Shown here piece after piece: positions 1-8,771 of a stretch of 64,000 bases of DNA; the stretch's first letter is position 1, and each line of letters opens with the position of its first letter. The notes below the pieces were generated by a model that worked only from the letters and a program-made list of their open reading frames with translations, was not told the DNA's origin and did no database searches. The position numbers were made by a program, and so were the translations under genes. The stretch comes from CAINVV01 sp963663675 (GTDB lineage: Bacteria > Bacteroidota > Bacteroidia > Bacteroidales > Prolixibacteraceae), in assembly GCA_963663675.1 (NCBI GenBank), contig OY760498.1, positions 186,001 through 250,000 of the forward strand. Direction: 5' to 3'.

Positions 1-274
1 TCACGATTTTCTGAAATACGGGATGCATCAGGGAATAATCATAGAAGTTGGCACCCTCGCGGGAAGTCAGAAAGAGCAGGGTATAGGGACATTTTCGGGC
101 TATGGTGTCCAGGTGAACCAGGTAGCTGTCATTCGACAGTAAGTTAGGTGATATGAACCAGTAGCCGATCTCGGGATGGTTTTCATTCGGGAATGCAGTA
201 ATATAGTCAAATTTCTGTGCGTGAGACAGTTGCAATGTTAAGACTACAAGAAGAAGGGTCATGATTTGCTTCAT
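1..274 (-). CDS. 5' part of a secreted protein, possibly a glycoside hydrolase (partial)
   Basis: Ninety-one codons are present; the gene runs off the left edge of the window. It begins with a typical signal peptide (MKQIMTLLLVVLTLQLSHAQ, cleavage likely after HAQ). The mature start contains FDYITAF, HPEIGYWFI and CPYTLLFLTSREG, which suggest the first strands of a TIM-barrel-type catalytic domain, but I cannot name the family. It lies 212 bp downstream of susD on the same strand, beyond a strong terminator, so it probably belongs to the polysaccharide utilisation locus while being transcribed separately or by read-through. The signal peptide is clear; the enzymatic role is inferred mainly from context. 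Confidence 0.55.
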   Translation of the reverse strand, partial: MKQIMTLLLVVLTLQLSHAQKFDYITAFPNENHPEIGYWFISPNLLSNDSYLVHLDTIARKCPYTLLFLTSREGANFYDYSLMHPVFQKIV

Positions 275-429
275 TTATTTCTTTTTTTTTGATCTTGCCT
301 GGTTCACAGGTATCAATTCCGGTTGCGGTATTTTGCATTTTATTTGCCATTTTCCTTCAGATAAATGGATTTATAGGGTAAAATAACTCATTATCAGGCG
401 GAAACCAATCTGTTTTATTGGATAAAGAA

Positions 430-464
430 AAAAGGAGAAGAAGATTGGGTCTTCTTCTCCTTTT
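430..464 (-). terminator. Intrinsic terminator after susD
   Basis: A perfect 15-bp inverted repeat (430-444 with 450-464) with a 5-nt loop is followed, on the minus strand, by a run of T residues. It begins 22 bp past the susD stop codon and should end the susCD transcript. Confidence 0.85.
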
Positions 465-486
465 CGTTTCAGATGATAAAAGTATA

Positions 487-2313
487 TTAATAACCCTGAT
501 TTTGTTTGATTTGCGGGGATGAACGGTCAATTTCACTTTGCGGAATCGGACGCAAAAGGCTGTTTTCAGTAGGTACACCTTTTGCCTTTGTCCAGAAGTT
601 GTATTTTTTGGCCCTCTCGATCAGTTTGCCTGTTCTTTTCAGGTCAAACCATCGGTTGAATTCACCGAAAAGTTCCCTTCCGCTCTCGTCCAGTACCATG
701 TCGATTGTGATGGTTGCCGGAGTTGCTCTATAGGATACTGTTTCGAAATTGGTAAGATCTTCAGGATATTTCGCTCTTTGTGGATCGACCCCAACACCAA
801 CGGCACGATCAAGTACCTTGTTGTAATAAAAATCGGCACCACCCAGTGTACCATTGCCGGCGCCTTTCAGAATTGCTTCAGCAGCAAGTAGATAAGCCTC
901 TGCAGAGCGGAAAAGGGCAAAGTCAAATGTTCCGTATCCATCGCCATAGGTAATTCCCGGCTGCCAGAATTTCCACATGGAAGGGGTTGCTGCTGTTAGT
1001 CGTGAAACCATTACCCCGGTGATAATCTGATCGAGGTTCATAACGGCGTACTTTTTGGTACCACCTTCATCAATACCCTTTTGGGCTCCTGAAGCCGGTT
1101 TATTCCAGGCTGTCCAGTAGGCAACGGTATCTCCAACAGCATAACTGACCTTTGCATTTGCATCAGTGTAGCTGTAGGCATAATTAGAAACTGCCTTCAG
1201 CGCCCATACTGTATTGACAAAATCATGGGTATAGCGGCTGTCCTTCTGAGGATCAAAGAACCTGTAGGAGGAAGGGGTAGGCTGGTTCTGTCCGAGACTC
1301 CGGTTGTAATCTGATGTTCTTCCTGCATTACCTACCAATTCACCGTTTCCGGGGAAAATGGAATGGTAATAATTACCAGGTTCCCTTGCTGAGGTGCTTG
1401 GATATGGAATTTCCATTGCATTGGTCAGAGCATCTGCATTGTACTGAATGGGAAAGACTACCTCAGAATTCTTGTCATTCTGTGCACCTGTATATTGTGT
1501 CAGCGGATTGTTAGAACGGTTTGGAAAGAGTGATTTATACTGCGCAACAAGTGGATAGGCAGCGATAACCTTGTCTGCATAATCCAGGGCAGATTTGAAG
1601 TCTGTAGACTGGCCGCCCAGAGAATTGTTGAAATTCCACCCACGGGTCAGGTAAACACGGGCAAGCAAAAATTGTGCAGCACCTTTTGTTACGCGTCCAT
1701 AATCGGTGGCAGTTACCGGAAGAGCGGTTTCTGCCTCGGTCAGATCCTTGATGATCTGTGTATATATCTGTGCAGAAGGTACCCTGACTACGCTCTTGTT
1801 GGCAGCGACAGTTTCAGTAAGTGGCATTGGTACATCGCCCCATGTTTGTACCAGGTAAAAATAACTCAGTGCGCGGATAAATTTGGCTTCACCTACACGT
1901 GCCTCTTTTTTGGCAGGTAAGGCGAAGGTGATGTCGGCGGCACGTCCGATTGCAGCATTGGTGCGGCCGATATTACGGTAAAGTATATCCCAGAATGCCT
2001 GGACTTCACCTGCAGACGAGCTGAAGCGGATATCGTACTGGTCAAGATATGAACCATCACCGACCACTTTCTGGTTCCAGTTGGAAGCCTGAAACAGGTC
2101 GGTACCCGGTAATGCCAGTGGATAATTCAGAATATAATCGCGCAACAGCGGATAACAGGACTTGACAAGATCCTCGTAGCCTGCTTCAGTCACTACATAA
2201 GAATTGGTAGTGATATTTGAGATAGATTCCTCCTTTAAGAAATCCTTGCACCCTGAGCCCATCAGAATTAACAGCATTACCAGGATGAAATTCTGTATGT
2301 TATATTTTTTCAT
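487..2313 (-). CDS. SusD/RagB family glycan-binding lipoprotein
   Basis: This is a surface lipoprotein that binds oligosaccharide and acts as the lid of the partner SusC channel. The start chosen is at 2313; an in-frame upstream ATG at 2358 would overlap susC and place 15 residues ahead of the signal peptide. From 2313 the protein is 608 residues and starts MKKYNIQNF, then a hydrophobic stretch and a lipobox ending at Cys22 (MGSGC). The SusD-typical helical start (LVKSCYPLLRDYI, FWDILYRNIGRTNAAIGRA) and the conserved ending with ESGRELFGEFNRWFDLKRTG and LLRPIPQSEI are present. It follows susC by 31 bp and is co-transcribed with it. The glycan is not defined by this protein; the neighbouring GH95 enzyme suggests fucose-containing material. 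Confidence 0.95.
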   Translation of the reverse strand: MKKYNIQNFILVMLLILMGSGCKDFLKEESISNITTNSYVVTEAGYEDLVKSCYPLLRDYILNYPLALPGTDLFQASNWNQKVVGDGSYLDQYDIRFSSSAGEVQAFWDILYRNIGRTNAAIGRAADITFALPAKKEARVGEAKFIRALSYFYLVQTWGDVPMPLTETVAANKSVVRVPSAQIYTQIIKDLTEAETALPVTATDYGRVTKGAAQFLLARVYLTRGWNFNNSLGGQSTDFKSALDYADKVIAAYPLVAQYKSLFPNRSNNPLTQYTGAQNDKNSEVVFPIQYNADALTNAMEIPYPSTSAREPGNYYHSIFPGNGELVGNAGRTSDYNRSLGQNQPTPSSYRFFDPQKDSRYTHDFVNTVWALKAVSNYAYSYTDANAKVSYAVGDTVAYWTAWNKPASGAQKGIDEGGTKKYAVMNLDQIITGVMVSRLTAATPSMWKFWQPGITYGDGYGTFDFALFRSAEAYLLAAEAILKGAGNGTLGGADFYYNKVLDRAVGVGVDPQRAKYPEDLTNFETVSYRATPATITIDMVLDESGRELFGEFNRWFDLKRTGKLIERAKKYNFWTKAKGVPTENSLLRPIPQSEIDRSSPQIKQNQGY

Positions 2314-2344
2314 TGTTTTTTTTTTATGCTTTATACCATTAAAA

Positions 2345-5300
2345 TCAGAAAGATGCACTTATACCAAAAAGATAGGTCGCGTTGGGAACGTCGTCCTGGT
2401 AGGTTCCTGAGTTGAATTCCGGATCCATCCAGATATTTTTATCTTTCGAGAAGACAGCCAGGTTGTTACCCTGCAGGTAGAATCGCAAATTGCTAAATTT
2501 AATCTTATTAAGTGCCGACTTGGGCAGGTTGTAACCCAGTGTCAGGTTAGAGATGCGCCAGAAACTGGCATCCTTGTACTGAATGGCTTGTCTGTAAGGA
2601 TTGGCCTGCCAGACACCGAAATAGTCGTTGGTTGGATTTGTGGTAGTCCAGTAGTTCAGATTCAGGTGGTTGTACCGGTTGCTTCCCAGTTCACCCATGG
2701 TTCCTGAAAGGAGAGAGTTCTGGAATTGTACGCCCTGGCGGGTATAGACAAAGAAAGAAAAATCCCAGTCTTTGTATGTGAACAGGTTGTTGATACCTGC
2801 CATCCATTTTGGTAACTGGTTTCCTAAAACAACACGGTCGTCGATGCCGGTTGAAGAGGAAATTTTGCCATCCTTGTTCTGGTCGACAACCTTGACAGAA
2901 CCCGGAACTTGTCCGTATTTTGCTGCCTCAGTTGCTTCGCTGGTTTGCCAGATACCGGCAAATTCGTAATAATAATTGGATTTCAGTGATTCTCCAACAA
3001 ACAGGCTGTTGGCAATATCCTGTTTCACAGTACCTCCGTAAAGTTCAAGAATTTCATTGTGGTTTTTTGAAAAGTTGAGGGTGGATGTCCACTTGAAATC
3101 GCTCTTTTGGATATTCACAGTGTTCAGGGTAACTTCCACACCACGATTCAGCAGCTTCCCAACATTTGCCGTTACGGATCCATATCCTAATGATGTTGGA
3201 ATTGCGACATTCTGGATCAAATCATTGGTTTTTTTGTTGTACACTTCCACATCAGCAAGAATCCTCCCTTTTAAGAAACCCATGTTCAATCCGAGGTTAT
3301 ACTCTGCGCTGTTTTCCCATTTCAGATTGGAGTTTCCGATGTTTCTGGGTGCATAACCATAAGCAGCAACTCCTCCGAAATCATAGGCTGTTTTGTTCAT
3401 GTAAGCCTGGGTACTATAAGGTGCAACAACATCGTTTCCTACCTTTCCATAGCTTGCACGTAATTTAAGGTCAGAAAAAACATTCAGCTGTTTGATGAAT
3501 GCTTCATCTCCTGCCCGCCATGCCAGTGCCACAGACGGGAAAAATGCCCATTTGTTGCCTTCAGCAAGGACGGATGATCCGTCATAACGGCCTGTTACTG
3601 TGAGCAGGTATCTTTCGTTGTAGCTATAATTAGCCCTTCCCATGAAGGACATGATTGTACGTTCGGTCAGGCTGCTGGATACACCATTGATCAATGCTGC
3701 CGTGTTCAGGGCATACCAGTCTGAATTATAGGATAAATTTTCTACCTGGGTTCCTGAAGTTTCAAACCTTTCAGCCAAAGCACTCTGGATAGCAGAGAAA
3801 TTGATGTTGTGTTTTCCCGTTGTGAATTTGTAATTCAGGATGTTATCCCATGTATAGGAACCATTTAAATTGAAAAGATTATTTGCAGACGGTAATTTGT
3901 TGAGCCTGCCTTTGGAATCCGCTCCTGCGAAAACACCCCGGCGGCTGCTGTATACCGATGCAGACAAAGATGATTTGAATGACAAGCCTTTCAGTGGTGT
4001 CAGCTCAATAAAACCATTGCCAAGAAAACTGGATATTCGCGTCTCATCTTTGTAGTTACTTGCCCTGACTTCAAGTATAGGGTTCTGAACCTGTGTGTCT
4101 TTGATTCCCATCCAGAAAGCATATCCATCCACGTTTTTATCGTTGGTCTCGGTAGGGTTGGTAAGATCGGCGTAATGAATAGTTCCGAGTGGTCTTGCCC
4201 TGTATGAACTTCGCAGTGCCTCATTGGACCCAAGATTCTGGATGCTGTAGGTATAATAGGTACTAAAACCGACCTTCACAACATTGTTGAGTTTACTGTC
4301 TACAGTTCCTTTCAGGTTGTACCGGGTGTAGCCTGTGCTGAGCAGGTTTCCCTTTTCATTAAGGTAACCAGCTGAAAAATAATGAGTAGTATTTTCATTG
4401 CCACCCGACAATGCCACAACATGACTTGTTTGGGGAGAAGGGTCAGTAATCTCGTTCACCCAGTTTACCGTATGCCTGGCATCTGCGTTAGCTTGTTCTG
4501 CAGTGGTCCATATAATCTGTGCAGCAGGGTTTTCTGCTTTTACGACATCATTGTAAGCATGGTAGAACTCAGGACCGGTCATCAGGTTGGGCAGGTTGCT
4601 CGGGACTTTCATACCGACATATCCTTCATAAGTAACTTTGGTTTTCCCCTGTGATCCTTTTTTGGTAGTAATAATGATTACACCGTTAGCTCCGCGTGCT
4701 CCGTAGATGGCGGCAGAAGAAGCATCCTTTAATACGTCCATTGTCTCAATATCGCTGGGGTTCAGTGTGTTAAGCTTTCCTCCCATTACCCCGTCAATGA
4801 CGACCAGAGGCTCACTGCTGAAACTAATGGAGTGTACTCCCCGGATGTCTATGGTATAGTCAGAACCCGGACGGGAGTTGACCTTGTTTACGTTCACTCC
4901 TGCCAGTTGCCCCTGGAGAGCTTTTGCAGGCTGTACCGGGTTTGATCTGACGATTGTCTCTGCCCGGACTGAACCGACAGCGCCGGTTACGTCCCTTTTC
5001 TTGGCGGTGCCATAACCAATGGCTACTACTTCTTCAATACCGACTGTCTCGTCCTGCAGGGTAACATTGATGCTGTTTTGATTGCCGACAGGAATTTCCT
5101 GGGGTTTCATTCCAACAAATTTAAACTGCAAGACAGCATTTTGCGGCACATTGGAAATGGTGTAGTTTCCGTCTATATCAGTAACCGTACCAATTGTAGT
5201 GCCTTTTACGATGACTGCGACTCCGGGCAGCGGGGCAGACGTACCATCTGTAACCTTCCCTTTCACTGTTCCTCCCTGCTGGGATGAATTTCCGGAACCG

Positions 5301-5662
5301 GTTTCAGGGAACAAGACAATCTGCTTGTTGACAACCTTATAATTAACATTGCTGCCATCAAACAGTCTTTCAAGAACCATATCGATGTTTTCGGCTTTAG
5401 CCTCAAGGCTGACTTCCCGTTCAACATTTACCTGGTTATTGTCGTACATGAAAAAGAATTCACTCTGGCTTTCAATTTCGGCCAAAACATCTTTTACTTG
5501 CCCATTCTGAACACTAAGGTTCAATTTGGTTTTTTGAGCGTAGCTGGCTGAATATGCACTCATGATGCTCATTACCAGCAAAAAAAGAGTTAGTCGCATA
5601 GTTAAGAGTATTTTTTGTGCCACCGGATTTCGACGGCACGCCCGCAAAGAGTTTTTTTTCAT
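2345..5662 (-). CDS. SusC/RagA family TonB-linked outer-membrane transporter with STN domain
   Basis: This 1105-residue outer-membrane channel imports glycan fragments using energy from TonB. Order of domains: an N-terminal signal sequence with a long basic lead (membrane segment ending ASYAQ near residue 43), an STN (secretin/TonB short N-terminal) domain at about 45-115, a carboxypeptidase-regulatory-like beta-sandwich at about 130-215 (GKVTDGTSAPLPGVAV), a plug domain at about 220-335 with DVLKDASSAAIYGARGANGV, and a 22-strand beta-barrel ending in an aromatic residue (ISASF). The STN domain is the hallmark of transporters that signal through a FecR anti-sigma factor, and fecR plus an ECF sigma gene lie immediately upstream. 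A terminator separates fecR from this gene, so it probably has its own sigma-dependent promoter. Confidence 0.96.
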   Translation of the reverse strand: MKKNSLRACRRNPVAQKILLTMRLTLFLLVMSIMSAYSASYAQKTKLNLSVQNGQVKDVLAEIESQSEFFFMYDNNQVNVEREVSLEAKAENIDMVLERLFDGSNVNYKVVNKQIVLFPETGSGNSSQQGGTVKGKVTDGTSAPLPGVAVIVKGTTIGTVTDIDGNYTISNVPQNAVLQFKFVGMKPQEIPVGNQNSINVTLQDETVGIEEVVAIGYGTAKKRDVTGAVGSVRAETIVRSNPVQPAKALQGQLAGVNVNKVNSRPGSDYTIDIRGVHSISFSSEPLVVIDGVMGGKLNTLNPSDIETMDVLKDASSAAIYGARGANGVIIITTKKGSQGKTKVTYEGYVGMKVPSNLPNLMTGPEFYHAYNDVVKAENPAAQIIWTTAEQANADARHTVNWVNEITDPSPQTSHVVALSGGNENTTHYFSAGYLNEKGNLLSTGYTRYNLKGTVDSKLNNVVKVGFSTYYTYSIQNLGSNEALRSSYRARPLGTIHYADLTNPTETNDKNVDGYAFWMGIKDTQVQNPILEVRASNYKDETRISSFLGNGFIELTPLKGLSFKSSLSASVYSSRRGVFAGADSKGRLNKLPSANNLFNLNGSYTWDNILNYKFTTGKHNINFSAIQSALAERFETSGTQVENLSYNSDWYALNTAALINGVSSSLTERTIMSFMGRANYSYNERYLLTVTGRYDGSSVLAEGNKWAFFPSVALAWRAGDEAFIKQLNVFSDLKLRASYGKVGNDVVAPYSTQAYMNKTAYDFGGVAAYGYAPRNIGNSNLKWENSAEYNLGLNMGFLKGRILADVEVYNKKTNDLIQNVAIPTSLGYGSVTANVGKLLNRGVEVTLNTVNIQKSDFKWTSTLNFSKNHNEILELYGGTVKQDIANSLFVGESLKSNYYYEFAGIWQTSEATEAAKYGQVPGSVKVVDQNKDGKISSSTGIDDRVVLGNQLPKWMAGINNLFTYKDWDFSFFVYTRQGVQFQNSLLSGTMGELGSNRYNHLNLNYWTTTNPTNDYFGVWQANPYRQAIQYKDASFWRISNLTLGYNLPKSALNKIKFSNLRFYLQGNNLAVFSKDKNIWMDPEFNSGTYQDDVPNATYLFGISASF

Positions 5663-5752
5663 AATTTTGAATGATTTAGTTTTGGACTTTTACGCTCGTC
5701 TTTTTTCTGAAATTCCCTGCGTAAAAATTCGATTTAATAAAAAACTAATTTG

Positions 5753-5783
5753 AAAACAGGAAGTCTCGCACACTTCCTGTTTT
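5753..5783 (-). terminator. Intrinsic terminator between fecR and susC
   Basis: A perfect 12-bp stem (5753-5764 with 5772-5783, AAAACAGGAAGT and its complement) encloses a 7-nt loop and ends in T residues on both strands. It starts 16 bp past the fecR stop and separates the regulatory genes from susCD. Confidence 0.75.
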
Positions 5784-5798
5784 GTTTTAACTTACCTT

Positions 5799-6800
5799 CT
5801 ACATTTTTGGTTTGTATTTGATTTTCACTTGTTCTCCTTCGATTGTGTAATTAATGGGTGTAATCATGCTGATTAATTCCAGTACCTCCCGTAAACTTTC
5901 AGTTTTAATTTTGAAGGTATAGTTATGCCGGTAATACAGTGTTTTATCAATTTGTATATCAACGCCATACCAGCCATTTAGATATCTTATGACCTCTTCG
6001 AAAGGCTGATTATTTAATATCAGTATATTGTTGATCCAGGATGTTAGTGCCTCGGGATTGTCAGCAACCTGGACTTTCCCGGTACCGTTTTGGTAAATAA
6101 ATTGCTGACCTGGGCTCAGTTCAGAAATTGGTTTGTTTTGAAGGTCAAGGACATTTACTTTACCGGTCAGAAGCGTAATGTCGGATAAATCCCTGCTATC
6201 ATCTTCCTTGACATTGAAAGTAGTCCCGAGAACCTTCAGCTGTATTTTCGTTCCATGAACTACCAGCGGATGGTTCGGATCCTTTTCGACTTCGAAATAA
6301 CACTCTCCCTTCATCCAAACTTCACGGTTTTGTGCCGTATATTCGGTTGAATACCACAACTCTGCACCGGAGTTAAGCCACACTTTGGTGCTGTCAGGAA
6401 GTATAACCCTGGTTTTGCTCCCCTTGGGAGAAATGATCTTTGAGTAGGTAATTGTTTTTTCCCGGGTTCCTAACTTGTCACCCAGGGTTAAACCAGCCAG
6501 AAAAAATAGAATTAGCAATGACGCGGCTGCAAAATATTTCATCCGGGGAGGAAGACGGTATTCTTTATTTTTTTGGGAGTTAATTTTACTGATCAGCTTG
6601 TTCCAGTTATAGTTCATATCCGGGGTGTAATACTCCGGTAAAATCCTTGTGACAGTCCAGATATTTAATATCTCTTCCAATATCAAAGAATTATCAGGCG
6701 ACAAATCAAGCCAATCCTGGATCTGCTTCATTTCGTCAGTATCAGCCTCATTGTTTAACCTGGCTGAGATTGCTTCCCACGGTATATTTTGGATGTACAT
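5799..6800 (-). CDS. FecR family anti-sigma factor
   Basis: This inner-membrane regulator receives a signal from the STN domain of the cognate SusC protein and controls the ECF sigma factor encoded just upstream. The 333-residue protein has a cytoplasmic N-terminal part (1-87), one membrane helix at about 88-106 (YFAAASLLILFFLAGLTLG), a periplasmic FecR domain (ISPKGSKTRVILPDSTKVWLNSGAEL through LKVLGTTFNVKE), and a C-terminal DUF4974-like domain (NQPFEEVIRYLNGWYGVDI...YTFKIKTESLREVLELI). This is the standard Bacteroidota layout. It lies 190 bp downstream of the sigma gene on the same strand. The role is known for the family; which glycan triggers it is unknown. Confidence 0.95.
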   Translation of the reverse strand: MYIQNIPWEAISARLNNEADTDEMKQIQDWLDLSPDNSLILEEILNIWTVTRILPEYYTPDMNYNWNKLISKINSQKNKEYRLPPRMKYFAAASLLILFFLAGLTLGDKLGTREKTITYSKIISPKGSKTRVILPDSTKVWLNSGAELWYSTEYTAQNREVWMKGECYFEVEKDPNHPLVVHGTKIQLKVLGTTFNVKEDDSRDLSDITLLTGKVNVLDLQNKPISELSPGQQFIYQNGTGKVQVADNPEALTSWINNILILNNQPFEEVIRYLNGWYGVDIQIDKTLYYRHNYTFKIKTESLREVLELISMITPINYTIEGEQVKIKYKPKM

Positions 6801-6990
6801 TTTTTTCCTTTCTATCTATGAGTCGCACAAAGACAGAAAATCCCTCAATCGTTCAAACGGATTTTTTATTTTAAAAACCGGGGTAACCAATAGTGATTAT
6901 TTATCAGGCAAAGAACGTATCAATGCAGCGGAAGTCAACTGATTCATTCATACAAATTTATATCAGAATCAGGAAAAGTGTTCAATTATT

Positions 6991-7587
6991 TTACCTGAGA
7001 AAAACGGGGAGTATCCAACCCATAAAAATTTGCTTGTAATAGGGCCTCAATGATTGACGGAGTTTTCTTAAGGCAATGCCTACGTGGTTTTCCACAGTTT
7101 TTGAAGTCAAGCCAAGCCGGTCTGCAATTTCATTATGGGATAAATTTTCCTCCCTGGCCAACAGGTAAATTTTTCTGCTTTGCTCCGGTAACCGGTTGAT
7201 GGCAGCTTTAATAAAATTGCGAAGTTCTTTTTCCTCCAAAAATTGCTGCGAATCCTGTTCATCTGAAACGACTGATTCTATTTGATCAAGCGAGGTGAAA
7301 ATCGTTTTGCGATCTTTCCTGTAATGACTGATAGCTTTATTTTTAGCTGAAGAAAACAGGAATGATTTGAAAGAAACCCTAATGACCAATGATTCACGTT
7401 TCTCCCAGACAAATTCGAATATTTCGAGTGCAATCGCCTCTGAAAATTCTTTTGAATGAAGGTAGATGTTGATATAGTTGCATAGATCAGCAAAATGATG
7501 ATCAAACAAATACCGGTAAGCTGCCAGGTCTCCGGCAGCCAAACTCCGAAGAGCTTGTTCATCATCTTTAAAATTCCTGCTGGCCAT
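6991..7587 (-). CDS. ECF-type RNA polymerase sigma factor (RpoE-like)
   Basis: This 198-residue sigma factor directs RNA polymerase to the promoters of the adjacent utilisation locus when released by FecR. Region 2 lies at about residues 20-90 (AYRYLFDHHFADLCNYINIYLHS, VSFKSFLFSSAKNKAISHYRK), and region 4 with its helix-turn-helix at about 135-185 (LSHNEIADRLGLTSKTVENHVGIALRKLRQSL). Length and layout fit the Bacteroidales family-1 sigma-70 group. The chosen ATG is about 38 nt from a well-matched -7 box. The C-terminal tail QIFMGWILPVFLR is hydrophobic, a common feature of this group. It is the first gene of the regulatory pair. Confidence 0.94.
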   Translation of the reverse strand: MASRNFKDDEQALRSLAAGDLAAYRYLFDHHFADLCNYINIYLHSKEFSEAIALEIFEFVWEKRESLVIRVSFKSFLFSSAKNKAISHYRKDRKTIFTSLDQIESVVSDEQDSQQFLEEKELRNFIKAAINRLPEQSRKIYLLAREENLSHNEIADRLGLTSKTVENHVGIALRKLRQSLRPYYKQIFMGWILPVFLR

Positions 7588-7624
7588 TGATAAATCAATA
7601 AGTCCGGATTGTCCGCTTCACGTG

Positions 7625-7632
7625 CAAACGTA
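7625..7632 (-). promoter_or_regulatory. Promoter -7 box (TACGTTTG) for the ECF sigma gene
   Basis: This matches the Bacteroidota housekeeping consensus TAnnTTTG exactly. An imperfect dyad at 7649-7666 (CCCGACCG, two bases, CGGTTGGG; 7 of 8 pairs) covers the expected -33 region and may be an operator. Confidence 0.6.
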
Positions 7633-7783
7633 GAAAAAAATCACATAACCCGACCGTTCGGTTGGGAAGTAAAAATTGAACAATTCAATATTCGGGTAAA
7701 AAATTCTAAATTATGATAACCTGGTATCACCCGAATTTCCAGCTGTTCCGTGGTGGACTGATTTGCCCGATTCTTCCTGAATA

Positions 7784-8140
7784 TTAGATTACCAGGGTCA
7801 TTCTTTCTGTAGCGATCATGTAGTAACGGGCAAAATTCTCGTCCTGCATATATCCCATCAGCTCCGACTGAAATAGTTTGGCTTCATCCGACAAGGCGAC
7901 AATTTTCATATTGTTTTGAAGATTCTCCGGATCTTTCTTCTGAAATTTGATCACTTCAATAAAATCGTCCATCCACCGTTCATAATTTTGCATGAATGTC
8001 TTTTGCTCCGCACTGATTGTCAGCACATCAGCAGATGCCTCATTTTCTCCCTGCATTACTTTGGTCCCTGTCAGAGTCACTCCCAGCGTCAGCCCGAGTT
8101 TGGTCAGAAATTTGCGCCGGTTCTCATCATATCCGTTCAT
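7784..8140 (-). CDS. Small Tat-signal secreted protein of unknown function
   Basis: The 118-residue protein begins with a twin-arginine signal: NRRKFLTKLGLTLGVTLTG, i.e. RR followed by FLTK and a moderately hydrophobic stretch. The mature part (about 80 residues) is rich in helix-forming and acidic residues with no cysteine or recognisable catalytic motif (QKTFMQNYERWMDDFIEVIKFQ). I do not recognise a named family. Tat export usually implies a protein folded or loaded with cofactor before export, but nothing here shows a cofactor site. It sits between the enzyme genes and the sigma gene of the utilisation locus, on the same strand, and so could be part of it, though no binding or enzymatic role can be assigned. 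Confidence 0.75.
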   Translation of the reverse strand: MNGYDENRRKFLTKLGLTLGVTLTGTKVMQGENEASADVLTISAEQKTFMQNYERWMDDFIEVIKFQKKDPENLQNNMKIVALSDEAKLFQSELMGYMQDENFARYYMIATERMTLVI

Positions 8141-8279
8141 GGTTGTACATCTTAGTTGTTGGAAAAGTTTCTTTGACTCATCCCATTATCCGGGAGAATT
8201 CGTTTGTTTTTAATCACTGATGCGAACCGAAAAATCCCGGTAAATATTCCGGAATAACTTGCGATCCGATATCAGTTAG

Positions 8280-8735
8280 CTTTTTTACGTTCCAGTCATT
8301 TCGGAGTTTCATATTAGAAAAGAATATGGGCTCACTCTGGTCTATTTTCTTCCTTACCTGCTGCCTCATGCCCGCAGGAATAAGCTTGTCTTCCTTGACA
8401 GTCGTGGTTCAGGCAAATCTCAAAAGCTGGGAAATCCAGCTGGAAATCCTTTCTGGGATGTATTTCGTGAAATATGGGGATACAATGGAGAATTTATTTC
8501 AGATGGTAACTTCCAATTTTCTGAATATACCTGCAGGCTTCCGCCAACAAAAGTTCAGACGATCATCATTGCAGGAGACAACGACGAATGTGACTCTTCA
8601 CTTTCACGGGAGATGCCAGAGAAGATAGCAGGACCACTTCACGTCATATTTCCGAAAAGCGGTCATATGTCCTTCATTGATCAGCCGGGATGGTTCATTT
8701 TTACGGTGAATAAATTTCTCCACCATCCGAAATAA
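8280..8735 (+). pseudogene. Decayed alpha/beta-hydrolase (proline iminopeptidase-like) gene
   Basis: A continuous frame (codons starting at 8280, stop at 8733-8735) has no usable start codon but encodes two recognisable pieces of an alpha/beta hydrolase. The first is YFLPYLLPHARRNKLVFLD followed by SRGSGKSQKL, which matches the strand-4 region after the oxyanion loop. The second runs from NPFWDVFREIWGYNGEF through VQTIIIAGDNDECD and SREMPEKIAG to SGHMSFIDQPGWF, which carries the acid (GDNDE) and histidine (GHMSF) ends of the catalytic triad. The nucleophile-elbow region (GxSxG) and lid, normally well over 100 residues, are missing between RGSGKSQKL and the second piece, as is the N terminus. 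I read this as a remnant with an internal deletion. It is on the opposite strand to the surrounding locus. Confidence 0.8.
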
Positions 8736-8771
8736 CCCGGATATTCCTGAAAGAATTCAACAATAGAAATT

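Noticed and set aside
357..578. 73-codon minus-strand ORF across the susD terminator
   Set aside because: It runs through the terminator hairpin and the susD stop region and has no protein-like features.
8326..8628. 100-codon plus-strand ORF starting at ATG 8326
   Set aside because: It is out of frame with the recognisable alpha/beta-hydrolase remnant (8280-8735) and its translation has no family character.
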